Below are positions 1 through 6,797 of a stretch of 13,305 nucleotides of DNA, piece by piece; within the stretch, counting starts at the first letter, position 1, and every line of letters starts with the position of its first letter. Where the stretch lies: positions 1-13,305 of the forward strand of contig JALOCC010000052.1 in assembly GCA_023227945.1 (NCBI GenBank). The letters run 5' to 3'. The DNA is from Candidatus Omnitrophota bacterium. Its GTDB lineage: Bacteria; Omnitrophota; Gorgyraeia; Duberdicusellales; 4484-171. The notes beneath the pieces are model-generated. The model was not told the origin of the DNA, ran no database searches, and was given only the letters and a program-made list of their open reading frames with translations. The position numbers were made by a program, and so were the translations under genes.

Positions 1-1041
1 AGATGCGACGCCCTTGGTGTTACTAAATTTCACATCATACGGAATAAAGCTTTTGACAAAATCACAAAAACCTTCTTTTATATTCAATCTGCCACAGATG
101 TAAACAGATGATTCCCGGGTAAGGCCGCTCTTTGCATCATCAACAATACGGAGGAGCTCATTCTTTATATAATCCCTTACAAAAGTGTTGGCAGCCTGTG
201 TGCTTAAATTTATATAATTGCTGCCGGTTTTTATACTGACCTCCTTAAAATGCGATAACTCCTTAAAAGAAATATAACGATTAAATACTTCCTCTGCCAA
301 TGCCGCTGGAAGAATGATTTTCTTCTCTAATTCATCAAAAACTTTTTTTAACCCGAACTCTGATTCCTTAATATAAGAAATGCGTTTGTTTTTAAACACT
401 AAAATGGAAGTTTTATCGTAAGCGATATCAATAATCGCACACGAATTTTTCATATCTTTTGGATGCGTAAATATACCTCCCGCGATGCTTGCAAAAGGAG
501 AAATGAACCCCGAGAAGTTCCTTTCCAAGTTAGAAAATATTGTTTCAGCATCTTTACGGAATTTATCCTTTACCCAGATAAGGCATGAGTTCAACTTTAT
601 TTTTTTTGCGATAAGGCCAATTGGCGGTTCGCTATAGATTTGGCCCTGCATTTCATAGCTTAAAACAAAATTATGGATACAGAAATCATCCCAATCCAAA
701 AAAGTATCCTGAAGATATTTTTTTGCAAAAATTATATCTGCCGCAGTGATTTTTTTCCTTTTATTCAAAGGTATGGTTGCGGAAAATTCTCCTTTTTGTT
801 CCAAGCCCCATGGCAAATTAATGTAGACTTTTTCAACGTTCACTGACAGCTGTTTTTCTTTCTCGCATATTCTTTGATTTATGCTGTTACTATTTTCCTG
901 AAGGAACTGGAAAAAATTCTTCGAAAAAAACGGTATCTCCAGGTCTGTTTCCTGTAAAAAAACGAGCTCGTGCCGAAGCTTTTTGGCAAAGGCAATATAT
1001 GTTCTGTCAGTATCTATATCAATGCCGCAAAAACCTTTCAT
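1..1041 (-). CDS. ftsA: FtsA-like cell division protein, N-terminal 347 residues (partial, cut by window edge)
   Basis: FtsA is the actin-like protein that tethers FtsZ to the membrane and recruits the divisome. The frame is open from an ATG at 1041 to the left edge and continues outside. Layout fits FtsA: strand 1 near residues 5-14 (CGIDIDTDRT), an SHS2/1C-like region at about 85-170 containing the FtsA-like SEPPIGLIAKK at 141-147, a second phosphate-loop region at 201-213 (CAIIDIAYDKTSI), and an adenosine-motif position at 313-322 (VYICGRLNIK). The glycines normally present in all three nucleotide motifs are mostly gone, so ATP binding is doubtful. The ATG overlaps the ftsQ stop as ATGA, suggesting translational coupling. 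A PilM-type actin-like protein is the alternative, but the position right after ftsQ favours FtsA. Confidence 0.8.
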   Translation of the reverse strand, partial: MKGFCGIDIDTDRTYIAFAKKLRHELVFLQETDLEIPFFSKNFFQFLQENSNSINQRICEKEKQLSVNVEKVYINLPWGLEQKGEFSATIPLNKRKKITAADIIFAKKYLQDTFLDWDDFCIHNFVLSYEMQGQIYSEPPIGLIAKKIKLNSCLIWVKDKFRKDAETIFSNLERNFSGFISPFASIAGGIFTHPKDMKNSCAIIDIAYDKTSILVFKNKRISYIKESEFGLKKVFDELEKKIILPAALAEEVFNRYISFKELSHFKEVSIKTGSNYINLSTQAANTFVRDYIKNELLRIVDDAKSGLTRESSVYICGRLNIKEGFCDFVKSFIPYDVKFSNTKGVAS

Positions 1042-1790
1042 TTTTTATAACCTATGTATGCTTTTTTATATCTTAGGTCTATATATTCAACTGAAGCTAT
1101 ATTACCGGAAAGCTTTTCATTCAAAAGATTTTCTAATATATAAAGCTTTCTTTCGAAATCGCTATTACCTATGACGATGCGTGTATCGTTAGCTCGGAAA
1201 TAGGCACTTTCAGGAAATGTAGTATTTATGCTTTTTATGAAAAATTTGTTAAGAAATTTTCTCGCCTTTATCACCTCAATCAACCTAAAACTAAGCTCAA
1301 GCCGTTTATCGGTAATACACATACCCTTTGACAGCGTAGTGCTGTTTTGGCCTATTTCTATAACTGTCATCTGCGGCAAATTATTAGACTCGCTTACGCC
1401 TATTACTACACCTTCCCTATCGAGAATATAAAAATTCTTTAAGTAAAGTTGCGCAAAGGGCTTACGCTGTATTACATTTATCCTTAGCGAAGAAGGAAAT
1501 TCTTTCAAAACCTGGATACTCTTATATTCGGGATGGCGTTTCGAAATAAAATCGTAGATTCTGCCGATATCAAGCTTAAATAAAGGTTTATTAAATATGT
1601 AATTTTTAAGAGCCAACTCAAGAGGCACATTGGAACTTATCTTGCTAACCCTAAAGAACCCGGAACGGTATATCAGAGAACCGGAATAAATAATAATAGC
1701 AATAAGGACAAGGAGAAGCATCCCTATCCCTAAATGCTTACGCGTGAAGCCGGATTTAATTTTTTCTAATTTTCGTAAAATTTTTCCCAT
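1038..1790 (-). CDS. ftsQ: Cell division protein FtsQ (POTRA-domain, bitopic membrane protein)
   Basis: FtsQ is the divisome scaffold that binds FtsB/FtsL in the periplasm. The 250-residue protein has a basic cytoplasmic N-terminus (residues 1-20), one transmembrane segment at about 21-42, then a POTRA-like domain starting at FFRVSKI (45-51). The family signature follows: SIQVLKEFPSSLRINVIQRK (91-110), matching the usual pattern of a hydrophobic strand, a PxxLxI motif and an E/QR.P. A variable beta domain completes the protein. The start is fixed by a TAG stop directly 5' of the ATG in the same frame (1793-1791), so the 35-bp overlap with the ddl 3' end is real. No Shine-Dalgarno is visible, so reinitiation after ddl is likely. 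Its stop overlaps the ftsA start by 4 bp. Length is within the family range. Confidence 0.92.
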   Translation of the reverse strand: MGKILRKLEKIKSGFTRKHLGIGMLLLVLIAIIIYSGSLIYRSGFFRVSKISSNVPLELALKNYIFNKPLFKLDIGRIYDFISKRHPEYKSIQVLKEFPSSLRINVIQRKPFAQLYLKNFYILDREGVVIGVSESNNLPQMTVIEIGQNSTTLSKGMCITDKRLELSFRLIEVIKARKFLNKFFIKSINTTFPESAYFRANDTRIVIGNSDFERKLYILENLLNEKLSGNIASVEYIDLRYKKAYIGYKK

Positions 1791-2712
1791 CTAAAGCGAG
1801 TTGTGCCATCCTGATTATTAATTCGTCAAAATCTATGCCGCAGCATTTAGCGCAAAGCGGCAAAAGGCTGTGGGTAGTTAAACCGGGTATCGAATTTACC
1901 TCTAAAACATAAGGCACACAATCGCTACCTAGGCGTATATCAACCCGCGAAAAATGCTTGCAACCTAAAGCGCAATGAGCAGCTAAAGCTATATCCTGAA
2001 TTTTTTTATAAATGGTTTTATCGAGCTTCGCCGGAGCTATAAATTCGGCCAAACCATCACTGTATTTTGTAGTAAAATCGAAATATTCGCTTTTTAGCAC
2101 AATTTCAACTACCGCCAATGGCTTATCTTCCAAAATTCCGACAGTAAATTCTCTTCCCTCTATATAATCTTCAATGATGATTTTCGGCTGAAGCAATAAC
2201 GCGTTTTTTAAAGCCCTTTCCAACTCTATTTTGTTTCGCACTATAGACACCCCCACGCTTGACCCGGAAAAGAAAGGCTTAACCACCAAAGGATATTTTA
2301 AATTAGATGCTAATTCTTTTATCGAATGGTTATGCTCGTAAACTATAAAACCAGCCGTAGGAATACCGTTCTTGATAAATATTTCCTTAGAAGCAATTTT
2401 ATCCATTGCCAAATAACTCGCAAGTGAACCTGAACCGGTGTAGGGAATATTAAGTTCTTCTAAAATTTTCTGTATTTTGCCATCCTCTCCAAATTCTCCG
2501 TGCAAAGCAATAAATGCCAAATCTATATTGCTGGCCAAAATTATTTCTTTAACCTTTTCGTTCTGCGATACTGTGATATCAATAAAAACAGTTTCTGTAC
2601 TATTTTTCCTAAGAGCTTTATAGGCCTCATTAGCAGAAAGTAGTGAAATCTCTCTTTCAGAAGAAACTCCGCCGCCCAAAACACCGACTTTTATATCTTT
2701 TAATATATCCAT
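1756..2712 (-). CDS. ddl: D-alanine--D-alanine ligase
   Basis: This ATP-grasp enzyme joins two D-alanines for MurF to add to the peptidoglycan stem peptide. The 318 residues hold the whole family pattern: an N-terminal GGGVSSEREISL (13-24), HGEFGEDG (71-78), the ATP-binding lysine in VVKPFFSGSSVGV (143-155), the hinge acid in IIIEDYIEG (178-186), KYSDG (216-220), metal ligands in RVDIR and EVNS (256-260 and 271-274), and PGLTTHSL (276-283). The Tyr of KYSDG lies where DdlB uses Tyr for D-Ala selectivity, so a D-lactate-making variant is unlikely. ATG start at 2712; no Shine-Dalgarno precedes it. Instead an inverted 9-bp repeat fills the 121-bp gap from murB and ends 9 bp before the start codon. 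The 3' end overlaps ftsQ by 35 bp. Confidence 0.97.
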   Translation of the reverse strand: MDILKDIKVGVLGGGVSSEREISLLSANEAYKALRKNSTETVFIDITVSQNEKVKEIILASNIDLAFIALHGEFGEDGKIQKILEELNIPYTGSGSLASYLAMDKIASKEIFIKNGIPTAGFIVYEHNHSIKELASNLKYPLVVKPFFSGSSVGVSIVRNKIELERALKNALLLQPKIIIEDYIEGREFTVGILEDKPLAVVEIVLKSEYFDFTTKYSDGLAEFIAPAKLDKTIYKKIQDIALAAHCALGCKHFSRVDIRLGSDCVPYVLEVNSIPGLTTHSLLPLCAKCCGIDFDELIIRMAQLALDGKNFTKIRKN

Positions 2713-2721
2713 AATATTTAT

Positions 2722-2824
2722 GTTACGAAGGTTACGGATGTTACGAAAGTTGCGAATGTTACAATAAACCGCACAGCTTCAATGTAACCTTCGTAACCTA
2801 CGCAACCTGCGTAACATTCGTAAC
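2722..2824. repeat. Large imperfect palindrome built of 9-bp units (GTTACGNAN-type)
   Basis: The left arm (2722-2762) is four 9-mers, gttacgaag, gttacggat, gttacgaaa and gttgcgaat, plus a final gttac. The right arm (2784-2824) is the same kind of unit inverted: gtaaccttc, gtaacctac, gcaacctgc, gtaacattc, plus gtaac. The arms pair over 41 bp with 8 mismatches by my hand alignment, around a 21-base loop (2763-2783). The element occupies almost the whole murB-ddl spacer (2713-2833). In the transcript it would form a long stem ending 9 bases before the ddl ATG. No U-run follows it, so it does not look like an intrinsic terminator. Origin and function are unknown. Confidence 0.9.
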
Positions 2825-2833
2825 CTTTCTAAA

Positions 2834-3685
2834 TTACGCCCAGCGTTTTATTTCTTCCTCAAGGATAATATCAAATTTTTTGTACACGTTTTCTTTAATG
2901 CGGCCAATAAGATAGTCTACATCATTATAGCTGGCTTTATTCAAATTTATTATGAAATTTGCATGCTTAGGCGAAATTTGTGCATCATTCTTCTTAAGGC
3001 CTTTTAATCCGCAAGCTTCAATGAGAAATCCGGCCGGCTTCGTATCGGGATTTTTAAAAATACATCCGCAATTTGGAAACTCAAAATCCTGTTTGTTCAT
3101 TCTTGTCTTTAGAAAATTACTTATTTTTGCTTTTGTATCATAATCTTTTACAGCCTCAAACCAAACACGCAGAATTACGTATTTATTTAACGAAGATTTC
3201 CTGTAAGAAAAAACGATTTCCTCTTTCTTGAAATTTCTTACGTTGCCACGGTCATCCATAACCTCTACTTCACGAAGATACGCCGATATTTCTCTGCCGA
3301 AAGAAGAAGCATTCATCGTAACAAGCCCGCCCACAGTCGCAGGTATGCCTACAAGATTATCGAAGCCCCCTAAATTATTCGCTGAAGCATATTTTATTAA
3401 CTTAGAAAGTGGGGTGCTGCTTCCGACTTCCAGGTACTTGTCTTTTCTAATGTAGCTAAACTCATCGCCCAGCTTAATAACACATTTTTCAATAAGCCTA
3501 TCGGCAACAAGAAGATTTGAACCACCTCCTAAAATATAAAAAACACCTTGGCAGTTTTTTAAAACTTTCTTGAGAGACTCTATGCTGCTGACAGTAAAAA
3601 AATATTTAGCTTCTCCGCCTATTCTAATTGTAGTGAAATCCGCCAAACTATACTTACGCTTTAATTCTGCTTGCTTCAAGCTCAT
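2834..3685 (-). CDS. murB: UDP-N-acetylenolpyruvoylglucosamine reductase MurB (short, type II-like)
   Basis: MurB is the FAD- and NADPH-dependent enzyme that reduces UDP-GlcNAc-enolpyruvate to UDP-MurNAc. The 283 residues show TTIRIGGEAKYF (18-29), the FAD-binding GGGSNLLV (53-60), GIPATVGGLVTMNASSFG (113-130), the catalytic-arginine segment FSYRKSSL (159-166), CGCIFKNP (206-213) and the C-terminal LEEEIKRW with the conserved Glu (275-282). The proton-donor position, Ser in the well-studied enzymes (GSxFKNP), is Cys208 here. The short length and direct run from IFKNP to the C-terminus fit type II MurB. The ATG at 3685 overlaps the murC 3' end by 32 bp, with a GGGAT stretch upstream as a possible weak ribosome site. 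The downstream neighbour ddl is 121 bp away across a repeat. Confidence 0.96.
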   Translation of the reverse strand: MSLKQAELKRKYSLADFTTIRIGGEAKYFFTVSSIESLKKVLKNCQGVFYILGGGSNLLVADRLIEKCVIKLGDEFSYIRKDKYLEVGSSTPLSKLIKYASANNLGGFDNLVGIPATVGGLVTMNASSFGREISAYLREVEVMDDRGNVRNFKKEEIVFSYRKSSLNKYVILRVWFEAVKDYDTKAKISNFLKTRMNKQDFEFPNCGCIFKNPDTKPAGFLIEACGLKGLKKNDAQISPKHANFIINLNKASYNDVDYLIGRIKENVYKKFDIILEEEIKRWA

Positions 3686-5033
3686 TTATTATCCCATCCA
3701 TTATATTATTTATATCTCCTGCGCCAAGGCCCATTACTAAATCACCCTCCTTAAGGCGCGAAGGTATCTCACTTATGAGTTTATCCTTAGGAATATGGAC
3801 AACGCTTCCTTTAAAATTATTCTGTATCTCCTTAGATAAAGACTTCACATCTACTTTACCATGGTTAGTCTCTGATGCTGAATAAATATCGGTGACTATA
3901 AGTTCGTCAGCACAGTTAAAGCAACGGGCAAAATCTTTATACAGGTTTTCTACACGGGAAAAGCGGTGCGGTTGAAAAATCACGAACAACCTTCTAGGAT
4001 TAAGATAGCGGGCAGCTTTAAGTACCGCGTCGATCTCCGTGGGATGATGCGCATAATCATCCACAAAAGTAATGTCTCCTATCTTCTTTTTTATCTGAAA
4101 CCGCCTTTTTGTGCCTTTAAAATATTTAAGTGCGCCTATAACTTTACTCGTATCCTCATTCAGATGGTTAAAAAAAGAAAGCACGGCTAAAGTATTCAAT
4201 GCGTTATGCCTGCCTAAAAGCGGAATTTTAACTTGTCTTACAAATTTACCATCAATAAAAAAATCAAAACAAGAAAACTCTCCGTCATAATGAAAATCTT
4301 TTGCTCTGATTTTATTGTGCGCGCCAAAGCCGTAGCTTACACCTTTGGCTTTTTTAAGTATTTCATACACAAAAGGATCATCACCACAGCCTATAGTTAA
4401 CTCTTTTGTTTGATAGGCAAATTGCAAAAAGTTTCCTTTTAATGTTTCTATGTTTTTATAATAATCAAGATGCTCATAATCTATGTTTGTTATTATCGAT
4501 ACCCAAGGATTATAATAAAGGAAACTTCCATCGCTCTCATCTGCCTCTATAACAAAATATTCGTTTCCCCACCAGGCATTATATTTATAATTAAGCGGAA
4601 TACCTCCGACAAATACCGTTGGCTTAAAACCCAGAGAGGTTAAAAGAAAGCCAACCAGAGAGCTTGTTGTGGTTTTCCCGTGGCTTCCGCTTATGGCAAT
4701 TGTTTTTTTATCCCAGGAAATAAGCCCGAGTAATTTCCCTCTTTGCAAAACAGACAACCCTCTTTTCCTGGCTTCCTGAATTTCCGGATTATTCTCCTTT
4801 ATCGCCGAAGAATAGCAAACAAGATGGGTGTCTTCAGCTAGGTTTTCTTTTTTGTGGCCCAGATAAACCTCTATACCGCAATCTTTAAGCATTTTTGTAA
4901 TATAGCCGCCCTCAACGTCTGAACCTCGCACGTTAAAACCTTTTTCTTTTAGGAGAAGAGCTAACCCGCTCATGCCTATTCCGCCGATGCCGATAAGATG
5001 AATGTTTTTTATGGTTGATAGAACTTCATCCAT
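3654..5033 (-). CDS. murC: UDP-N-acetylmuramate--L-alanine ligase
   Basis: MurC adds the first stem-peptide residue, L-Ala, to UDP-MurNAc in the cytoplasm. The 459 residues are full length with all three Mur-ligase domains: the N-terminal Rossmann-like IHLIGIGGIGMSGLA (11-25), the P-loop GSHGKTTT (116-123), EADESDGSF (163-171), TNIDYEHLD (182-190), GRHNALN (274-280), and C-terminal DDYAHHPTEI (325-334), FQPHRFSR (353-360) and GLGAGD (435-440). The GSHGKTT loop and the HHPTEI motif distinguish MurC from MurD, E and F. The ATG at 5033 lies inside the preceding metallopeptidase gene (25-bp overlap) with only a weak GGA upstream, so translational coupling is likely. The 3' end overlaps murB by 32 bp. 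No missing catalytic residue was noticed. Confidence 0.98.
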   Translation of the reverse strand: MDEVLSTIKNIHLIGIGGIGMSGLALLLKEKGFNVRGSDVEGGYITKMLKDCGIEVYLGHKKENLAEDTHLVCYSSAIKENNPEIQEARKRGLSVLQRGKLLGLISWDKKTIAISGSHGKTTTSSLVGFLLTSLGFKPTVFVGGIPLNYKYNAWWGNEYFVIEADESDGSFLYYNPWVSIITNIDYEHLDYYKNIETLKGNFLQFAYQTKELTIGCGDDPFVYEILKKAKGVSYGFGAHNKIRAKDFHYDGEFSCFDFFIDGKFVRQVKIPLLGRHNALNTLAVLSFFNHLNEDTSKVIGALKYFKGTKRRFQIKKKIGDITFVDDYAHHPTEIDAVLKAARYLNPRRLFVIFQPHRFSRVENLYKDFARCFNCADELIVTDIYSASETNHGKVDVKSLSKEIQNNFKGSVVHIPKDKLISEIPSRLKEGDLVMGLGAGDINNIMDGIINELEASRIKA

Positions 5034-5794
5034 TGTTTTTCCAACTCCTCTAATGTTCGTATGTTGTAAGCCTTACACAGGGCTTCATTTATATTGTAAC
5101 CGTCTTTAAGAAATTTGAAAAAATTGCTCATTTTGTATCTTGACCATTTTCCTACGAGAAAATTGACTATGGAGAATGATTCAAGATAAAATATATCTAC
5201 ATCGCCCTTAGATTTGCCTTTTAACTCTGGAGTGGCCAACTTGTTTAAATCATCAAATTTTATGTATTTTTTTTCGCTTATCATTTTTTTTAATAAAATA
5301 AATTTATCATTGCTTGGCTTTTTTTCATATTTATGCTCCATATAAACACTCATACCTTCATCCAGCCATAAAGGCAGCTGTTGTAGCCCAAGATATTCTC
5401 TGAAAATAATATGAGTGAGTTCGTGCGAAAGCATCAGAGAGAATTCTTTCTGCTGTGGATAGGTAAAAATTGCCTTACCCTGATAATCTACACAGGCGTT
5501 TGACCACTCCGGGCAACCAAATTGCTTAACATATTCGCCTCTATCTTTTGCAACGAAAATTTTGGCTCGGTTCTTCCACAACCAAGGTTCATCTCTTATA
5601 AACTTAAATTCCTGGGTAAGGGTTTTATAAAAATACTCTGCCATATTTTTTACTTTGTAAAGGTATTGCTGGTCTATTGTTTTATCGCTGACTATAATAA
5701 AATGATCAGAATACAATTCCTTTGAATCCTTGGCATTTATACTTGCCGGGCTTAAAAACAAACTAAAAACAATTATTCCTGCAAAAATCTTCAA
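5009..5794 (-). CDS. Exported gluzincin-type metallopeptidase (peptidase MA-like), copy 2, between murG and murC
   Basis: Predicted secreted zinc protease of unknown substrate. Residues 1-21 form a signal peptide (basic start, hydrophobic core, INA|K cleavage). The active-site motif HELTH is at 124-128, and the third zinc ligand is probably Glu146 in PLWLDEG (141-147), the HExxH...E arrangement of gluzincins in the peptidase MA-like group. A Cys pair, C94 and C101 in CPEWSNACVDY, could form a disulphide after export. The protein is clearly paralogous to the gene at 6798-7568, with the same length, the same Cys pair and the same catalytic region. The start is a TTG at 5794 inside the murG 3' end (32-bp overlap); it is the only nearby start that gives an intact signal peptide, and GGGATAGG lies just upstream. 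It overlaps murC by 25 bp. Substrate and biological role are not known. Confidence 0.88.
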   Translation of the reverse strand: MKIFAGIIVFSLFLSPASINAKDSKELYSDHFIIVSDKTIDQQYLYKVKNMAEYFYKTLTQEFKFIRDEPWLWKNRAKIFVAKDRGEYVKQFGCPEWSNACVDYQGKAIFTYPQQKEFSLMLSHELTHIIFREYLGLQQLPLWLDEGMSVYMEHKYEKKPSNDKFILLKKMISEKKYIKFDDLNKLATPELKGKSKGDVDIFYLESFSIVNFLVGKWSRYKMSNFFKFLKDGYNINEALCKAYNIRTLEELEKQWMKFYQP

Positions 5795-6791
5795 AGCCTA
5801 TCCCGATTTTTATATCGTTTAAATTATTCTTTATCCGATAACGCAAATTCTTATCTTGCAACAGGCCTAATACTGCCTGCCGAAATTGCTTAAAATCAAA
5901 ATTCTCCTGTAAAAAAACATAAGCTGCCTGTCGCTCTTTAAAATACATAGCATTTGCCTTCTGGTGCCCGCCTGCCGCTGGATGCGGAATCAGCAAGGCC
6001 GGCAATTTGTAATAGGCAATTTCTCCCAACGTAGAAGCTCCTGCGCGGCAAATTACTATATCCGCTACGCTATAGAGTAACTCCATCCGGTAATAGAAAT
6101 CTTTGATAAACTTCTTTCTATCCATTTTATTATAAAACTGTGAAATTTTAAAGTATTCTCTTTCTCCTGTAAGATGAATAACCTGATAATCGCCGCTTAA
6201 GTTATCTATCAATTTTATAAAAGTATTATTCAGAAACATAGAGCCTTGACTTCCTCCAAAGCAAAAAAGAACCGGTTTATCATCGAAACCAAGAACGCTA
6301 AGAGCTTCTTTTCTATCTATCTTTTTTATATTTGGCCTTAGAGGAATACCTACGTTGACGTATTTTTTGTTGAATTTTTTCTTACCAAAGCCACATAGAA
6401 CTCTGCGGACAAATAAAGAAAGCACGCGATTAGCCTTTCCGGGCGTAACATTCGGCTCATAAATTGATGTATCCAAAAACAACAGCGAGCCCAATACTAC
6501 AAGGAAAAAACTATCTCTTCCTCCAAACCCTATCAGCTTATGCGGCTTAATGAGAAAAATAAGATGCAATGCTTCAAAAAACCGATAAGCTGTTTCAATA
6601 ATAATATTTCTAGTATTAAAACATTTACCATAGGCCATGAATCCTTCTTTTATCAAATGCTCCTTCAAGGATAGTGAAGTAGCAAAGAAATATAGCTTAT
6701 CACCTTCGGCCTGCTGCCTTATTTTCTGAGCCATGGCAAGAGCAGGAAAAATATGCCCTGCGCTTCTATCGCAAACAAATAAGATACGCAT
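5763..6791 (-). CDS. murG: UDP-GlcNAc:undecaprenyl-PP-MurNAc-pentapeptide GlcNAc transferase MurG (divergent)
   Basis: MurG converts lipid I to lipid II on the cytoplasmic face of the membrane. The 342 residues give a GT-B fold pattern: AGHIFPALA (11-19), GFGGRDSFF (88-96), EPNVTPGKANRVL (112-124), VGIPLRP (147-153), GGSQGS (179-184) and the UDP-GlcNAc site CRAGASTLGEIAYYKLPALL (248-267) followed by HQKANA (276-281). The usual first loop GGTGGH is CDRSAGH here (7-13), keeping only the last Gly and His. The second loop GFGG is kept, but the following Y.S of the family is RDS. The protein is slightly shorter than typical, with the C-terminus reading into the next gene's start. The ATG at 6791 is 6 bp after the preceding peptidase stop with no visible Shine-Dalgarno. 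Neighbours ftsW and murC are standard for murG, but a metallopeptidase separates it from each. Confidence 0.92.
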   Translation of the reverse strand: MRILFVCDRSAGHIFPALAMAQKIRQQAEGDKLYFFATSLSLKEHLIKEGFMAYGKCFNTRNIIIETAYRFFEALHLIFLIKPHKLIGFGGRDSFFLVVLGSLLFLDTSIYEPNVTPGKANRVLSLFVRRVLCGFGKKKFNKKYVNVGIPLRPNIKKIDRKEALSVLGFDDKPVLFCFGGSQGSMFLNNTFIKLIDNLSGDYQVIHLTGEREYFKISQFYNKMDRKKFIKDFYYRMELLYSVADIVICRAGASTLGEIAYYKLPALLIPHPAAGGHQKANAMYFKERQAAYVFLQENFDFKQFRQAVLGLLQDKNLRYRIKNNLNDIKIGIGFEDFCRNNCF

Positions 6792-6797
6792 AAATTG

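Noticed and set aside
983..1431. Small plus-strand open frames opposite ftsQ and ftsA
   Set aside because: They lie wholly antisense to well-supported genes, have no recognisable domains or ribosome sites, and are expected by chance in AT-rich DNA.
1756..2712. Vancomycin-resistance-type D-Ala-D-Lac ligase
   Set aside because: The KYSDG tyrosine typical of D-Ala-D-Ala ligases is present and the gene sits in a normal dcw context.
2722..2824. CRISPR-like array
   Set aside because: Units are 9 bp, contiguous and inverted around a centre, without spacers or nearby cas genes.
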